From CAZTTG01 sp964615935 (GTDB taxonomy: Bacteria; Planctomycetota; UBA1135; GCA-002686595), in the NCBI GenBank assembly GCA_964615935.1, contig CAZTTG010000028.1, positions 1 to 64,000 of the forward strand: 64,000 bases of DNA, read 5' to 3'. Position numbers and translations under genes: made by a program. Every line of letters begins with the position of its first letter. Position 1 is the stretch's first letter. Positions 35,601 through 42,878 of the stretch are shown here, piece after piece. Under the pieces are notes generated by a model. That model worked only from the letters and a program-made list of their open reading frames with translations, was not told the origin of the DNA and made no database searches.

Positions 35601-37739
35601 GAGGTCGCCCCGGACGTCGACGGCCACGTCCCCGCGCGCGAAGAGCAGGCGCGGCTCGATCTCCTCGAAGCCCGCCGGCACCTCCGCCGCCGCGCCCTCG
35701 GCGGCGGCGGTCGCGCGCAGCCAGTCGGCCTCCACCTCGAGGGCGCGCGGCCCGCCCTCCCCGGAGCCGCCCCCCCCGAGCCGCGCCCAGGCCGGGCCGT
35801 CGGCTTCCAGCACCAGCTCGCCCGTCCGGGGCGCCGGCCCGCCCTCATCGGAACCGGCCTCACCCACCTCCGGTGCCGGCATCCGGCGCTGGGCCCGGAT
35901 GGTGCGCCCCCGCAGCTCCAGGCGGCGGCCCGAGAGCAGCACGCTGCCGCTCGCCTCGCCCGAGGCGATCACGACGTCCGGGAGCGCCTCGATCCGCAGC
36001 GCCTGGAGGTGGCCTTCGGGCAAGTCCAGGCGAGCGGGCCGGTCCCGGCTCCCCTCCAGCCGGGCCCGATCGCCCCCGAAGGAGATCAGGCGCTGGCAGC
36101 TGGCGCGGCCGCGGGCGTCGATCAGGCTCACCCCTCCCTCGGCGGTGAAGGAGCGGTCGGCGGTGTCGAGATCCCGGAGCTCGTCGGCCCGCGCCTTCAG
36201 GCCTCCCTCGCCCGTGACGGTGATCTCCACCCCGCTCGCGTGGGGAACGCGCACCAGGTCCGGGGCGCGCAGGAGGGTGATCTCGTCGCGGGCCGTGACG
36301 GCGATCTCGCCCCCGTCCTCGAGCGGTCCCTCGAGCCGGGCCGGCCCCCCGACGAGCAGGCGCAGGAAGGCCGGCCCGTCCCCTTCGGGGGGAGGGGGGG
36401 CCGCGTCGAGCTCTCGTCCGGTGAGGCTCCAGCCCCCCACGTTTCCCGCGATCCCGCCCGTGGCCAGGATCCCCGACAGCTCGCCGGCGGGGGTGCGCCG
36501 GCCGCGGAGGCGGCCGCGCGCCGTCAGGCGGCCGTCCAGCTCCGGCAGGAGCAGCTCGATCGGGCCCTGGAAGTCGAAGGCCTCGCCGCCCTCGAGCTCG
36601 ACCTGCAGGGGTCCCCGTCCGCTGGCGGTCAGGAGGATCGGCTGCTGGCCCTCGGGGAGCGCGACACCCAGCTCCTGCGCCGGAGCCCCGCTCAGGTGCA
36701 GCTCCACCCGCGGCCGCTCCTCGAGCAGCGCGCGCAGGGGGCGCCCGTTGGGATCGAACTCCAGGGTCGCCCGGCCGCCGAGGTAGGTGTCCCCGTCGAG
36801 GTCGATGGCCGCCTGGCCCGAGAGGGTCGCCTCGGAGGGCACCAGGCCCCGCCCTCCGCGTCCGTCCTCGATCAGCCGCCCGATCAGGCCCAGGCTGTGG
36901 CCCTGGAGGACCAGCCGGCGGTCGCCCAGGAGCTCGAGCCGGGCCCCGTCCAGCGCCTCGAGCTCCACCCAGTCCTCGCCCAGATCGGGGCGGTTCCACA
37001 GCCGCAGGCGGCGCTCTGCATCGACCCGCACCTCCTTCCACGGGTCGCCCGCGACCGCCAGCAGATCGAGGGCGACGTGCGCCTCTCGGCCGAGGGTCAG
37101 GCGCAGCTCGGCCCGGTCGAGCCGCAGCCCGGTGGCGCTCGCCGAGAGCCCCCGGCCCTCGATCTGGACGGGATCGTCGGAGAGCAGGAGCTCCGAGGAG
37201 AGCGAGCCCACCAGGGAGGGGATCCGGATCGACAGGGGCGCGAAGGGCCAATCCTCCTCGAGCCCCAGGACGACCCGCTCGAAGTCCATGGGATAGTCGG
37301 GATCGAAGCGGCCGTCCTCCACCAGCAGGCGCCCCCGGCCCCGGGCGGACTCGAGGCGCGCGGAGAGCTCTCCGCTCTCCTCGCTGTAGATCTCGGCCTC
37401 GACCTCGTGCAGCTCCAGGATCGCGTCTTCCTCCTGGTCGACGTCGGCGCTGCGGATCCGGTACTGGACGCGGCCGTCCGACTCGCGTCGGCGGATGAGG
37501 TCGAGGGGGCCGTCGACGCGGACCCGGACGTTCTGGGCCGAGCGGAGGGGATCCCTCTCGTCCCCGCGTCCCTCGGGCACGACCGGCACGTCGGCGAACT
37601 CCCGCTCGGGCGCGTCGGCCTGCTCGCCGACCGGGCCCGGCCCGACCTCCGAGGGGGTCGTCGGGCGGCGGGCCTGCAGCCACAGCAGGAGCGCCAGACC
37701 TCCCCCGAAGATCAGCGCGAACAGGACGAGCTTCCTCAT
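32628..37739 (-). CDS. Giant LptC/LptA/LptD-like single-chain lipopolysaccharide transport protein
   Basis: This 1703-residue protein starts with a single membrane segment (MRKLVLFALIFGGGLALLLWL), followed by a region ~65-190 that reads like LptC. Several hundred residues of beta-rich OstA/LptA-like repeats follow, then a C-terminal LptD region. LptD is supported by YLEGNIEI, the GATLTTCDF motif (Cys1113) and a long run of beta-barrel strands to the end, with a C-terminal aromatic-rich segment. In model bacteria LptC (inner membrane), LptA (periplasm) and LptD (outer membrane) are separate proteins. Its ATG overlaps the kdsC stop, which ties it to Kdo/lipid A assembly. Confidence 0.8.
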   Translation of the reverse strand: MRKLVLFALIFGGGLALLLWLQARRPTTPSEVGPGPVGEQADAPEREFADVPVVPEGRGDERDPLRSAQNVRVRVDGPLDLIRRRESDGRVQYRIRSADVDQEEDAILELHEVEAEIYSEESGELSARLESARGRGRLLVEDGRFDPDYPMDFERVVLGLEEDWPFAPLSIRIPSLVGSLSSELLLSDDPVQIEGRGLSASATGLRLDRAELRLTLGREAHVALDLLAVAGDPWKEVRVDAERRLRLWNRPDLGEDWVELEALDGARLELLGDRRLVLQGHSLGLIGRLIEDGRGGRGLVPSEATLSGQAAIDLDGDTYLGGRATLEFDPNGRPLRALLEERPRVELHLSGAPAQELGVALPEGQQPILLTASGRGPLQVELEGGEAFDFQGPIELLLPELDGRLTARGRLRGRRTPAGELSGILATGGIAGNVGGWSLTGRELDAAPPPPEGDGPAFLRLLVGGPARLEGPLEDGGEIAVTARDEITLLRAPDLVRVPHASGVEITVTGEGGLKARADELRDLDTADRSFTAEGGVSLIDARGRASCQRLISFGGDRARLEGSRDRPARLDLPEGHLQALRIEALPDVVIASGEASGSVLLSGRRLELRGRTIRAQRRMPAPEVGEAGSDEGGPAPRTGELVLEADGPAWARLGGGGSGEGGPRALEVEADWLRATAAAEGAAAEVPAGFEEIEPRLLFARGDVAVDVRGDLSVSARGQALSVDARGNGQLRAPEGERVRVEGSVRGEGIDFELTADRLDFCEGMVAAQGIDLEARGVVMPLGPASSGEAASTMRAVAGSAVWDRRTILLGQGVFLASLGERGEIWSLDAPDARICCWGEDEGGKGPGVLRELLVWGGFVARLGDQVELRGQTLLADRVHERVIARGAPARIFTPRSAGESSRFEWDARSGLLRADRGTLRTRPQAGAQRLSTGAGEEQAWSMSFASMEPVVEDDQVLQAVREPVIVLGDTEARAAWAVMWVDPQGWARFSRPILDAAEGPDPDPPLEPQEAPLEPMPSLLEGLMGSQVREWLREVYLEGNIEILQAGERRLRAEALYLDLVLGNGWLQKANLLVDMPSERFPGRRLSIEVDWLRHSADGSLLADGATLTTCDFASPHFRLCSGGLRITPQEGEEEEDPYWEVQIRDNGLQIEQLPRIPLPTIQFPMRQDFRVDPGELSLLGVRPGLFGSSALLGFFIRVELDFRLGAIAKAVHRVVGDGKRRLRGRNVLALSWFDDRGPSLGVETTMEERGRYWLRQRIDGVYDRGRDRGLFRVDREDRSDLRAWYRLRGRYLLGPSEWIDLVVSHQTDAGVQAEFFEREYLRFEERESFVHWRRAAGDRYSWASAEVRLDDFRTQVEELPEVGHYRGLHQIAQVKGVPLLYTGSTRAGWYRRREGDPRWADPFADGLGERELMRFDTQHRLEAPVPLGSSGLTATTHLEGRLTAWDEAAAADEHAPLRAALEGGLELSTTLWRIFEGGARHEVAPTLGVRSHLATASRGGDPVPIDRAEDPVGGDFLDLGLRTRWVAADGRTAADAELRETYGRDLPEGLQDGWQPLSVLSRFRFDLAGIPTGALHEGRYDLDSGEASYSRSLVAFQLSDPLQLELGYHSARDLAGDPLYDAASVETRYRLSPKWEVELRQTLSTRGDGRLHASAALRRFGHDFLVGIEVSETLGEGASLRVEILPLLLYQPDEIWLLER

Positions 37740-38299
37740 GCGCCGGCGCCGTCGGCCCCGCGGGGGGCGTCGAAAGGCGCCAGCCCCTGGGCGCGCAGGA
37801 GGAGCTCGGCGAGCTCGCGCACCGCCCCCCGGCCGCCGAAGGCGCGGGTGACGAGGTCGGCCCGCGCGAGGAGCTCGGGCCGCGCGTTCGCCGGGGCGGC
37901 GAAGAAGGCCGCGCGCTCGGCCAGGGCCAGATCCGGCAGGTCGTCACCCATGGCGGCGGTCTCCTCCACGGGCACCCCCAGCCGCTCCTGGAGGGAGCGC
38001 AGGACCGCGTCCTTGGGGCCCGCGCACTCGAGGTGGAGCTCCTCGACGCCGAGCTCCCGCGCCCGGCGCTCGGTGGCCTTCGATCCCCGCCCGCTGATCC
38101 AGGCCGTCGGGATCCCCGCCCGTCGGAGCCACTCGAGGCCCTGCCCGTCGTGGGCGCAGAAGGCCTGGATCTCGGCTCCCGCGTCGGTGTAGGTCACCCG
38201 CCCGTCGGTCAGCACGCCATCGACGTCCAGCACCAGGAGTCGGACCCGGCGCAGGCGCTCGAGGATTCGCGGGGAGGGGCGTCCGGTTTCCTGGGACAT
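37736..38299 (-). CDS. kdsC: 3-deoxy-D-manno-octulosonate 8-phosphate phosphatase KdsC
   Basis: KdsC removes phosphate from Kdo-8-phosphate. The 187-residue product is a cap-less HAD phosphatase with VLDVDGVLTDGRV (nucleophile Asp), WISGRGSKATERRA, Lys in CAGPKDAVL, and AMGDDLPDLALAERA; this set is specific to KdsC. It overlaps the lpt gene by 4 bases downstream and the kdsD stop by 1 base upstream, so kdsD-kdsC-lpt are one operon. Confidence 0.93.
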   Translation of the reverse strand: MSQETGRPSPRILERLRRVRLLVLDVDGVLTDGRVTYTDAGAEIQAFCAHDGQGLEWLRRAGIPTAWISGRGSKATERRARELGVEELHLECAGPKDAVLRSLQERLGVPVEETAAMGDDLPDLALAERAAFFAAPANARPELLARADLVTRAFGGRGAVRELAELLLRAQGLAPFDAPRGADGAGA

Positions 38300-39291
38300 C
38301 AGAGGCGGATGTCGAGCACGTCCTGCACGTCGAGCAGACCCACCGGCCGGCCATCCTCGTCGACCACGGGCACCTGGTCCACCCGGCGCTCGCGCATGAG
38401 CCGCACGGCCTGCTCGACCAGCTCGTCCGGCCCGGCGCAGGAGGGGTTGCGGCCCATGAACTCGTCGACCGGCAGGTCCAGGCGCTCGCCGCTATCGTCC
38501 TCGAGGAGGCGGCGCAGGTCGCCGTCGGTGAAGATGCCGCACAGGCGGCCCGAGGGATCGACCACCAGGGCGGCGCCCGGATGGCCCCGGGTCGCGGTGG
38601 TCCGCAAGAGGACCTGGCGGACGGTGCTGCCGGCGGGCACCAGGGGCAGCTCCTCGCCCTTGCGCATCACCTCGCGGACGCGCATGAGGCGTCGGCCGAG
38701 GTTCCCCGCGGGGTGGAAGCGGGCGTAGTCCTCGCGGCTGAAGCTGTGCTCCTGCTGGACCACCATGGCCAGGGCATCCCCCATGGCCAGCATGGCCGAG
38801 GTGGAGGCGGTGGGGGCCAGCCCCAGGGGGCAGGCCTCGTCCGGTCGGCCGATGTCGAGGACGCAGTCCGCCAGGCGACCCAGGGCGGAGTCCGCGCAGC
38901 TGGTCATGGCGATCACCGCGGCGCCGATCTTTCGCGCGGCGGGGATCACGCGGCGGATCTCGTCGGACTCGCCCGAGTTCGACAGGGCCAGGATCACGTC
39001 GTCGGCGCGGATGCGCCCCAGGTCGCCGTGGAGCGCCTCGGCCGGGTGGAGGAAGATCGAGGGGGTCCCGGTGCTCGCCATGGTGGCCGAGATCTTGCGC
39101 CCGATCAGCCCGGCCTTACCCATGCCGGTGACGACCACCGTCCCGCTGCAGGCGAGGACCAGGTCGGCGGCGGCGAGGAAGCCCTCGCCCAGGAGCCCCT
39201 CGAGCCGGGCGACGGCCCGGGCCTCGATGCCGATCACCTCGCGGGCGCGGGCCAGGCGCTCCTCGGGGCTTGCGGCGGAGGGCGATCCCAT
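38299..39291 (-). CDS. kdsD: Arabinose-5-phosphate isomerase KdsD (SIS plus two CBS domains)
   Basis: KdsD converts ribulose-5-phosphate to arabinose-5-phosphate, the first step to Kdo. The 330-residue protein has an SIS domain (VVVTGMGKAGLIGRKISATM, LSNSGESDEI, LAPTASTSAMLAMGDALAM) followed by two CBS domains (about 205-260 and 275-330, the second ending VPVVDEDGRPVGLLDVQD). ATG 39291 has GGAGGG 6-7 bases upstream. It is the first gene of the Kdo/Lpt operon. Confidence 0.93.
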   Translation of the reverse strand: MGSPSAASPEERLARAREVIGIEARAVARLEGLLGEGFLAAADLVLACSGTVVVTGMGKAGLIGRKISATMASTGTPSIFLHPAEALHGDLGRIRADDVILALSNSGESDEIRRVIPAARKIGAAVIAMTSCADSALGRLADCVLDIGRPDEACPLGLAPTASTSAMLAMGDALAMVVQQEHSFSREDYARFHPAGNLGRRLMRVREVMRKGEELPLVPAGSTVRQVLLRTTATRGHPGAALVVDPSGRLCGIFTDGDLRRLLEDDSGERLDLPVDEFMGRNPSCAGPDELVEQAVRLMRERRVDQVPVVDEDGRPVGLLDVQDVLDIRL

Positions 39292-39529
39292 CCCTAGCCC
39301 TCCACCCGCCCGGGGGACTTGGCCGATCGCCAGGGGTTGCGGAGGAATCGGGCGAAGATCATGGTCATCTCGGGCCTTGCCGGCAGGCGAACCGCCAGCG
39401 GCTGACCGAGAGCGACGGGGCACCGGGGACAGCCCGCGAATCTAGCCATTCAGCCGGGTTTGGCAACGATGGCCCTCCGCTTGGGCCGCCGGGACCGCGA
39501 GCGGCCGGGACGGGGAGGGGGCCGTGTGC

Positions 39530-39535
39530 TATAAG
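39530..39535 (+). promoter_or_regulatory. Possible -10 box for the M50 protease-scpA operon
   Basis: TATAAG (5/6 match) lies 49 bases before the ATG at 39585, in GC-rich DNA; no -35 is apparent. Confidence 0.3.
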
Positions 39536-39584
39536 TCGCCCCGTAGGGCTGCGTTCGGCCAGTGCCCCGGGCCCTGAGATCTCG

Positions 39585-40337
39585 ATGTTGCGAGCCCCGG
39601 AGAGCCTGCGCGCGCGAAGCCTGACCGCCCTGGCGGGTATGGGCGCCATCGCCGTGGCCGCGGCGGGCCGGCGGAGCCTCTTCAGCCAGCTGGCGACCAT
39701 CGAGATCGTCCTGGTCATCGCCTTCCTGGTCATCTCGCTGGGCCTGCACGAGGCGGCCCACGCCTGGGTGGCGTGGAAGAGAGGGGACTCGACCGCCCGG
39801 GACCTGGGCCGCATGACGGTCAACCCGATCGCCCACATCGATCCCTTCATGACGATCGTCCTGCCGGTCTTCCTGGTGATGACCACCGGCTTCATCTTCG
39901 GGGGCGCCAAGCCGGTCCCGGTCAATCCCTCGCGCCTGCGCAACCCCCTCCGCGACATGATGCTGGTGGCCATCGCCGGCCCGGCCACCAACTTCCTCCT
40001 GGCGCTCGCGTTCATGGGGATCTGGAAGGGACTGGTCCGCAGCGGGGCCTACGAACCGGACCAGACCCTGCCGACGGTGCTGTACTTCACGGTCCTCCTC
40101 AACCTGCTGCTGGCCCTGTTCAACATGCTCCCCATCCCCCCGCTGGACGGCTCCCGGGTCATGGCCTGGCTGCTCCCGGCGGAGCTGCGTCGCGGGTACA
40201 TCGCCCTGGAGCGCTTCGGCCTGCTGCTCGTGTTCGGCTTCCTCATCGTGGCGCCGAGAATCGACGCCATCGGGCGCATGTTCGGGAACACGATCTACCT
40301 GATGTGGGACGCGGCCGACTTCCTGACCTTCGGCTGA
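39585..40337 (+). CDS. Site-2 protease family (M50) membrane metalloprotease
   Basis: The 250-residue protein has zinc motif HEAAH in LGLHEAAHAWVAW, the GPATNFLLAL segment and the third ligand in NMLPIPPLDGS, all typical of the small rhomboid-like M50B family (YwhC/SpoIVFB-like), with about six membrane helices. It may cleave membrane proteins within the bilayer; the substrate is unknown. The first ~35 residues are basic and non-hydrophobic, so a later start is possible. Its stop overlaps scpA by one base (TGATG). Confidence 0.88.
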   Translation: MLRAPESLRARSLTALAGMGAIAVAAAGRRSLFSQLATIEIVLVIAFLVISLGLHEAAHAWVAWKRGDSTARDLGRMTVNPIAHIDPFMTIVLPVFLVMTTGFIFGGAKPVPVNPSRLRNPLRDMMLVAIAGPATNFLLALAFMGIWKGLVRSGAYEPDQTLPTVLYFTVLLNLLLALFNMLPIPPLDGSRVMAWLLPAELRRGYIALERFGLLLVFGFLIVAPRIDAIGRMFGNTIYLMWDAADFLTFG

Positions 40338-41212
40338 TGGTCCAGGACGACTACACGGTGCGGCTGGGAGAGGTCTTCCACGGACCCATGGACCTCCTCC
40401 TGCACCTCGTGCGCGAGCAGGAGGTGGACATCCACGAGATCGAGCTCGGGCGCATCATCGACGGCTACCTCGAGTACCTGGCGGCCCTGCGCGAGGTCGA
40501 TCTCGAGCTGGCCGGCGACTTCGTCTTCATGGCGGCCACCCTGATGGCGATCAAGATGCGCTCGCTCCTGCCGACGGGCGAGGAGGTCGACCTCGAGGAG
40601 GAGCTCGACCCCCGGGACGAGCTGATCCAGAGGCTGATCGAGTACCGCAACTTCAAGCGCGCCTCGGGGGAGCTCCACGATCGCTTCCAGGAGCGCGGCT
40701 CCCTCTTCGGCCGCGAGATCCGCGGCGAGCGCCGGTCCGAGCCCGTCGCGCCGGTGGAGCTCGACTTCGGCGAGCTGACCCAGTGGGACCTCCTGGGCGC
40801 CTACTCGCGCCTGATGCGCGAGACCCTGGTCGATCGCGCCCTGCAGATCGCCCCGGACGAGCGCCCCCTGCGCTTCTACGTAAAGAAGCTGGCCGCCGCC
40901 CTCCAGGAACGATCGGAGATGAGCCTGCGGGACATCGTCCGGCAGGCGGTGGGGGAGGACGGGCAGGCCGCCCGCCAGGTGCTGGTGGGGACCTTCTGTG
41001 CCCTGCTCGAGCTGATGAAGATAGGGGTCGCGAGCGCGGTCCAGGAGCGGAGTCGGGACGAGATCCGGATCCGTTTGCGGGCGGACTTCGAGGGCGATCT
41101 GGATCAGATCATCCGCAGCTCCGGCTTCGACGACGAGCTCGAGGCGGCCGAGGGGCTGGAGGGCGGGGGGGCGCAAGGCGGCGAGCCCCCCGCCACCCCA
41201 CCCCCCGGCTGA
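40337..41212 (+). CDS. scpA: Segregation and condensation protein ScpA
   Basis: ScpA is the kleisin of bacterial SMC condensin. The 291-residue protein has the typical N-terminal FHGPMDLLLHLVREQEVDI, the FVFMAATLMAIKMRSLLP helix, a variable acidic linker and a C-terminal winged-helix part (TFCALLELMKIGVASAVQ). The last ~20 residues are Gly/Pro-rich. It is coupled to the M50 protease by a one-base overlap. scpB is not next to it. Confidence 0.92.
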   Translation: MVQDDYTVRLGEVFHGPMDLLLHLVREQEVDIHEIELGRIIDGYLEYLAALREVDLELAGDFVFMAATLMAIKMRSLLPTGEEVDLEEELDPRDELIQRLIEYRNFKRASGELHDRFQERGSLFGREIRGERRSEPVAPVELDFGELTQWDLLGAYSRLMRETLVDRALQIAPDERPLRFYVKKLAAALQERSEMSLRDIVRQAVGEDGQAARQVLVGTFCALLELMKIGVASAVQERSRDEIRIRLRADFEGDLDQIIRSSGFDDELEAAEGLEGGGAQGGEPPATPPPG

Positions 41213-41366
41213 GGGCGCCTGCGGCGGAGCCGACGGGGCCGGGCGCTTTCTCCGGCTCCCGGAGTGGACGGCCCGCCGGCCGTGTTCCATCATTCTCGAC
41301 CGCCCGGAGCCGATCCCGGGGGGCCCCACCCCGCAGACACCAGCCGACACGAGGGAAGCAACCGAC

Positions 41367-41690
41367 ATGAGCAACGCCCTGGACGTGACCGACAGCACGT
41401 GGGAGAGCGCCGTCCTGCAGAGCGAGACCCCGGTCCTGGTCGATTTCTGGGCCGACTGGTGCGGCCCGTGCAAGGCGATGGGCCCCTACGTCGACAAGCT
41501 GGCCGAGGAGATGGGAGACCGGCTCAAGGTCGTCAAGCTGAACACCCAGGACAACGCCGAGGTGCCCGCGCGCTACGGCATCACCGCCATCCCGACCTTC
41601 CTCGTCATCAAGAAAGGCGAGGTCGTCAGCCAGATAGTGGGCAGCCAGCCGTACGATGCCCTAAAGAAGGCCGTCGAGGCGAATATCTGA
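41367..41690 (+). CDS. trxA: Thioredoxin
   Basis: The 107-residue protein is a standard thioredoxin with the WCGPC active site in FWADWCGPCKAM, the cis-Pro loop GITAIPTFLVI and a Gly pair near the C-terminus. It acts as a cytoplasmic disulfide reductant. GAGGGAAG lies about 11 bases upstream of ATG 41367. It stands alone between scpA and fmt. Confidence 0.95.
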   Translation: MSNALDVTDSTWESAVLQSETPVLVDFWADWCGPCKAMGPYVDKLAEEMGDRLKVVKLNTQDNAEVPARYGITAIPTFLVIKKGEVVSQIVGSQPYDALKKAVEANI

Positions 41691-41760
41691 ACCCGCGCCC
41701 TCCTGGGACCCGCCCGTCGGCCATCCGCTCCACTGGGGGCCCCACCGACCGAGACTCGGC

Positions 41761-41797
41761 GCTCATATTCATACAATCTTCCCTCTAAAGTTGGCTT
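41761..41797. other. AT-rich island between trxA and fmt
   Basis: Bases 41761-41797 (around CATATTCATACAATCTTCCC) are far richer in A/T than their surroundings and lie about 100 bases before fmt. They could hold a promoter on either strand or mark transcription-end sequence for trxA; no clear -35/-10 pair at 16-18 bases is seen. Confidence 0.35.
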
Positions 41798-41884
41798 CAC
41801 GGGGCGGCGACCGCGAGGAGGCCGCGCGGGGCCGGATCCCACGTCCCGGAGCGGGGCGGGCGTGAGGAGGGATCCCGGGGCGGA

Positions 41885-41890
41885 TATGAT
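41885..41890 (+). promoter_or_regulatory. Possible -10 box giving a leaderless fmt mRNA
   Basis: TATGAT ends 7 bases before GTG 41898. A transcript starting at the usual distance would begin at the start codon itself. This hexamer contains the ATG at 41886, which would then be untranscribed. Confidence 0.35.
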
Positions 41891-41897
41891 CTCGCCC

Positions 41898-42869
41898 GTG
41901 AGGTACGTGCTCCTCGGATCGGCGCCCTTCGCCACCCCCGTGCTGCGTCGGCTCCTCGACAGCCCCCACCGGGCCCTGGCGGTCCTGACCCCGCCCGACC
42001 GCCCCCGGGGGCGGGGGCGGTCGGTCCAGGTCTCGTCCCTGGTCCAGCTCGCCCGGGAGCGCGATCTGCGGGTCCTGCAGCCCGCCGATCCCCACGAGGA
42101 GGCCGTCCTCGAGGAGCTGCGCGCCCTGGCGCCCGACGTCCACCTGGTGGCGAGCTTCGGGGTGATCATGCATCCGGAGCTGTTCGATCTGCCGCCCCAC
42201 GGCTCCATGAACGTGCACGCCTCCCTCCTGCCCCGGCACCGCGGCGCGGCCCCGATCCAGCGCGCCATCCTCGCGGGGGACGGGATCACCGGGGTGAGCG
42301 TGCAGCGGATCGTCCAGGCTCTGGACGAGGGCGACGTGCTGCTCGAGCACCGCCTCGAGATCGGGCCCCGCGAGACCGCGGGAGAGCTGGCGGACCGCCT
42401 GGCCCTCCTGGGGGGGGAGGCCGCGGTGGAGGCCCTCGACCGGCTCGAGTCCGGTCGGGCCCGGTTCACGCCTCAGGATCCGGACCAGGCGACCTACGCG
42501 CGCAAGCTCAGGAAGAAGCACGGGCGGATCGACTGGTCGCAGCCGGCCGAGAGGATCGATCGCCGCGTGCGCGCCATGACGCCCTGGCCGGGCGCCAAGA
42601 CCACCGATCCGCGCGGGCGCGTCCTCGGCCTCCTCGCCGCCCGGCCGAGCTCTCCGCCGGAGGGGGCGCCCGCCGGGGCGGCCCCGGGGGAGGTGCTCGA
42701 GGCGGGTCCGCGCCTCGTGGTGGCCACCGGGGAGGGGGCCCTCGAGCTGCTCGAGGTCCAGCCCGCCGGCAAGCGCGCCATGCCGTCCGCCGAGTGGCTG
42801 CGCGGCGCGCGGATCGAGCCCGGCTCGCGCCTGGGCGAGGCGCCGCCCGCCGGGCGGGAGCCCTCCTGA
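41898..42869 (+). CDS. fmt: Methionyl-tRNA formyltransferase
   Basis: Fmt formylates initiator Met-tRNA. The product has the N-terminal VRYVLLGSAPFATPVL, catalytic residues in NVHASLLPRHRGAAPIQ (Asn, His) and ALDEGDVLL (Asp), and a shortened C-terminal tRNA-binding domain. I chose GTG 41898 because it gives the canonical Fmt N-terminus (family MRIVFMGTPEFAVP) and fits a leaderless message; ATG 41886 or GTG 41862 would add 4 or 12 residues without a good ribosome-binding site. rsmB follows 9 bases later, a common fmt neighbour. Confidence 0.93.
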   Translation: MRYVLLGSAPFATPVLRRLLDSPHRALAVLTPPDRPRGRGRSVQVSSLVQLARERDLRVLQPADPHEEAVLEELRALAPDVHLVASFGVIMHPELFDLPPHGSMNVHASLLPRHRGAAPIQRAILAGDGITGVSVQRIVQALDEGDVLLEHRLEIGPRETAGELADRLALLGGEAAVEALDRLESGRARFTPQDPDQATYARKLRKKHGRIDWSQPAERIDRRVRAMTPWPGAKTTDPRGRVLGLLAARPSSPPEGAPAGAAPGEVLEAGPRLVVATGEGALELLEVQPAGKRAMPSAEWLRGARIEPGSRLGEAPPAGREPS

Positions 42870-42878
42870 GGCCCGCCC

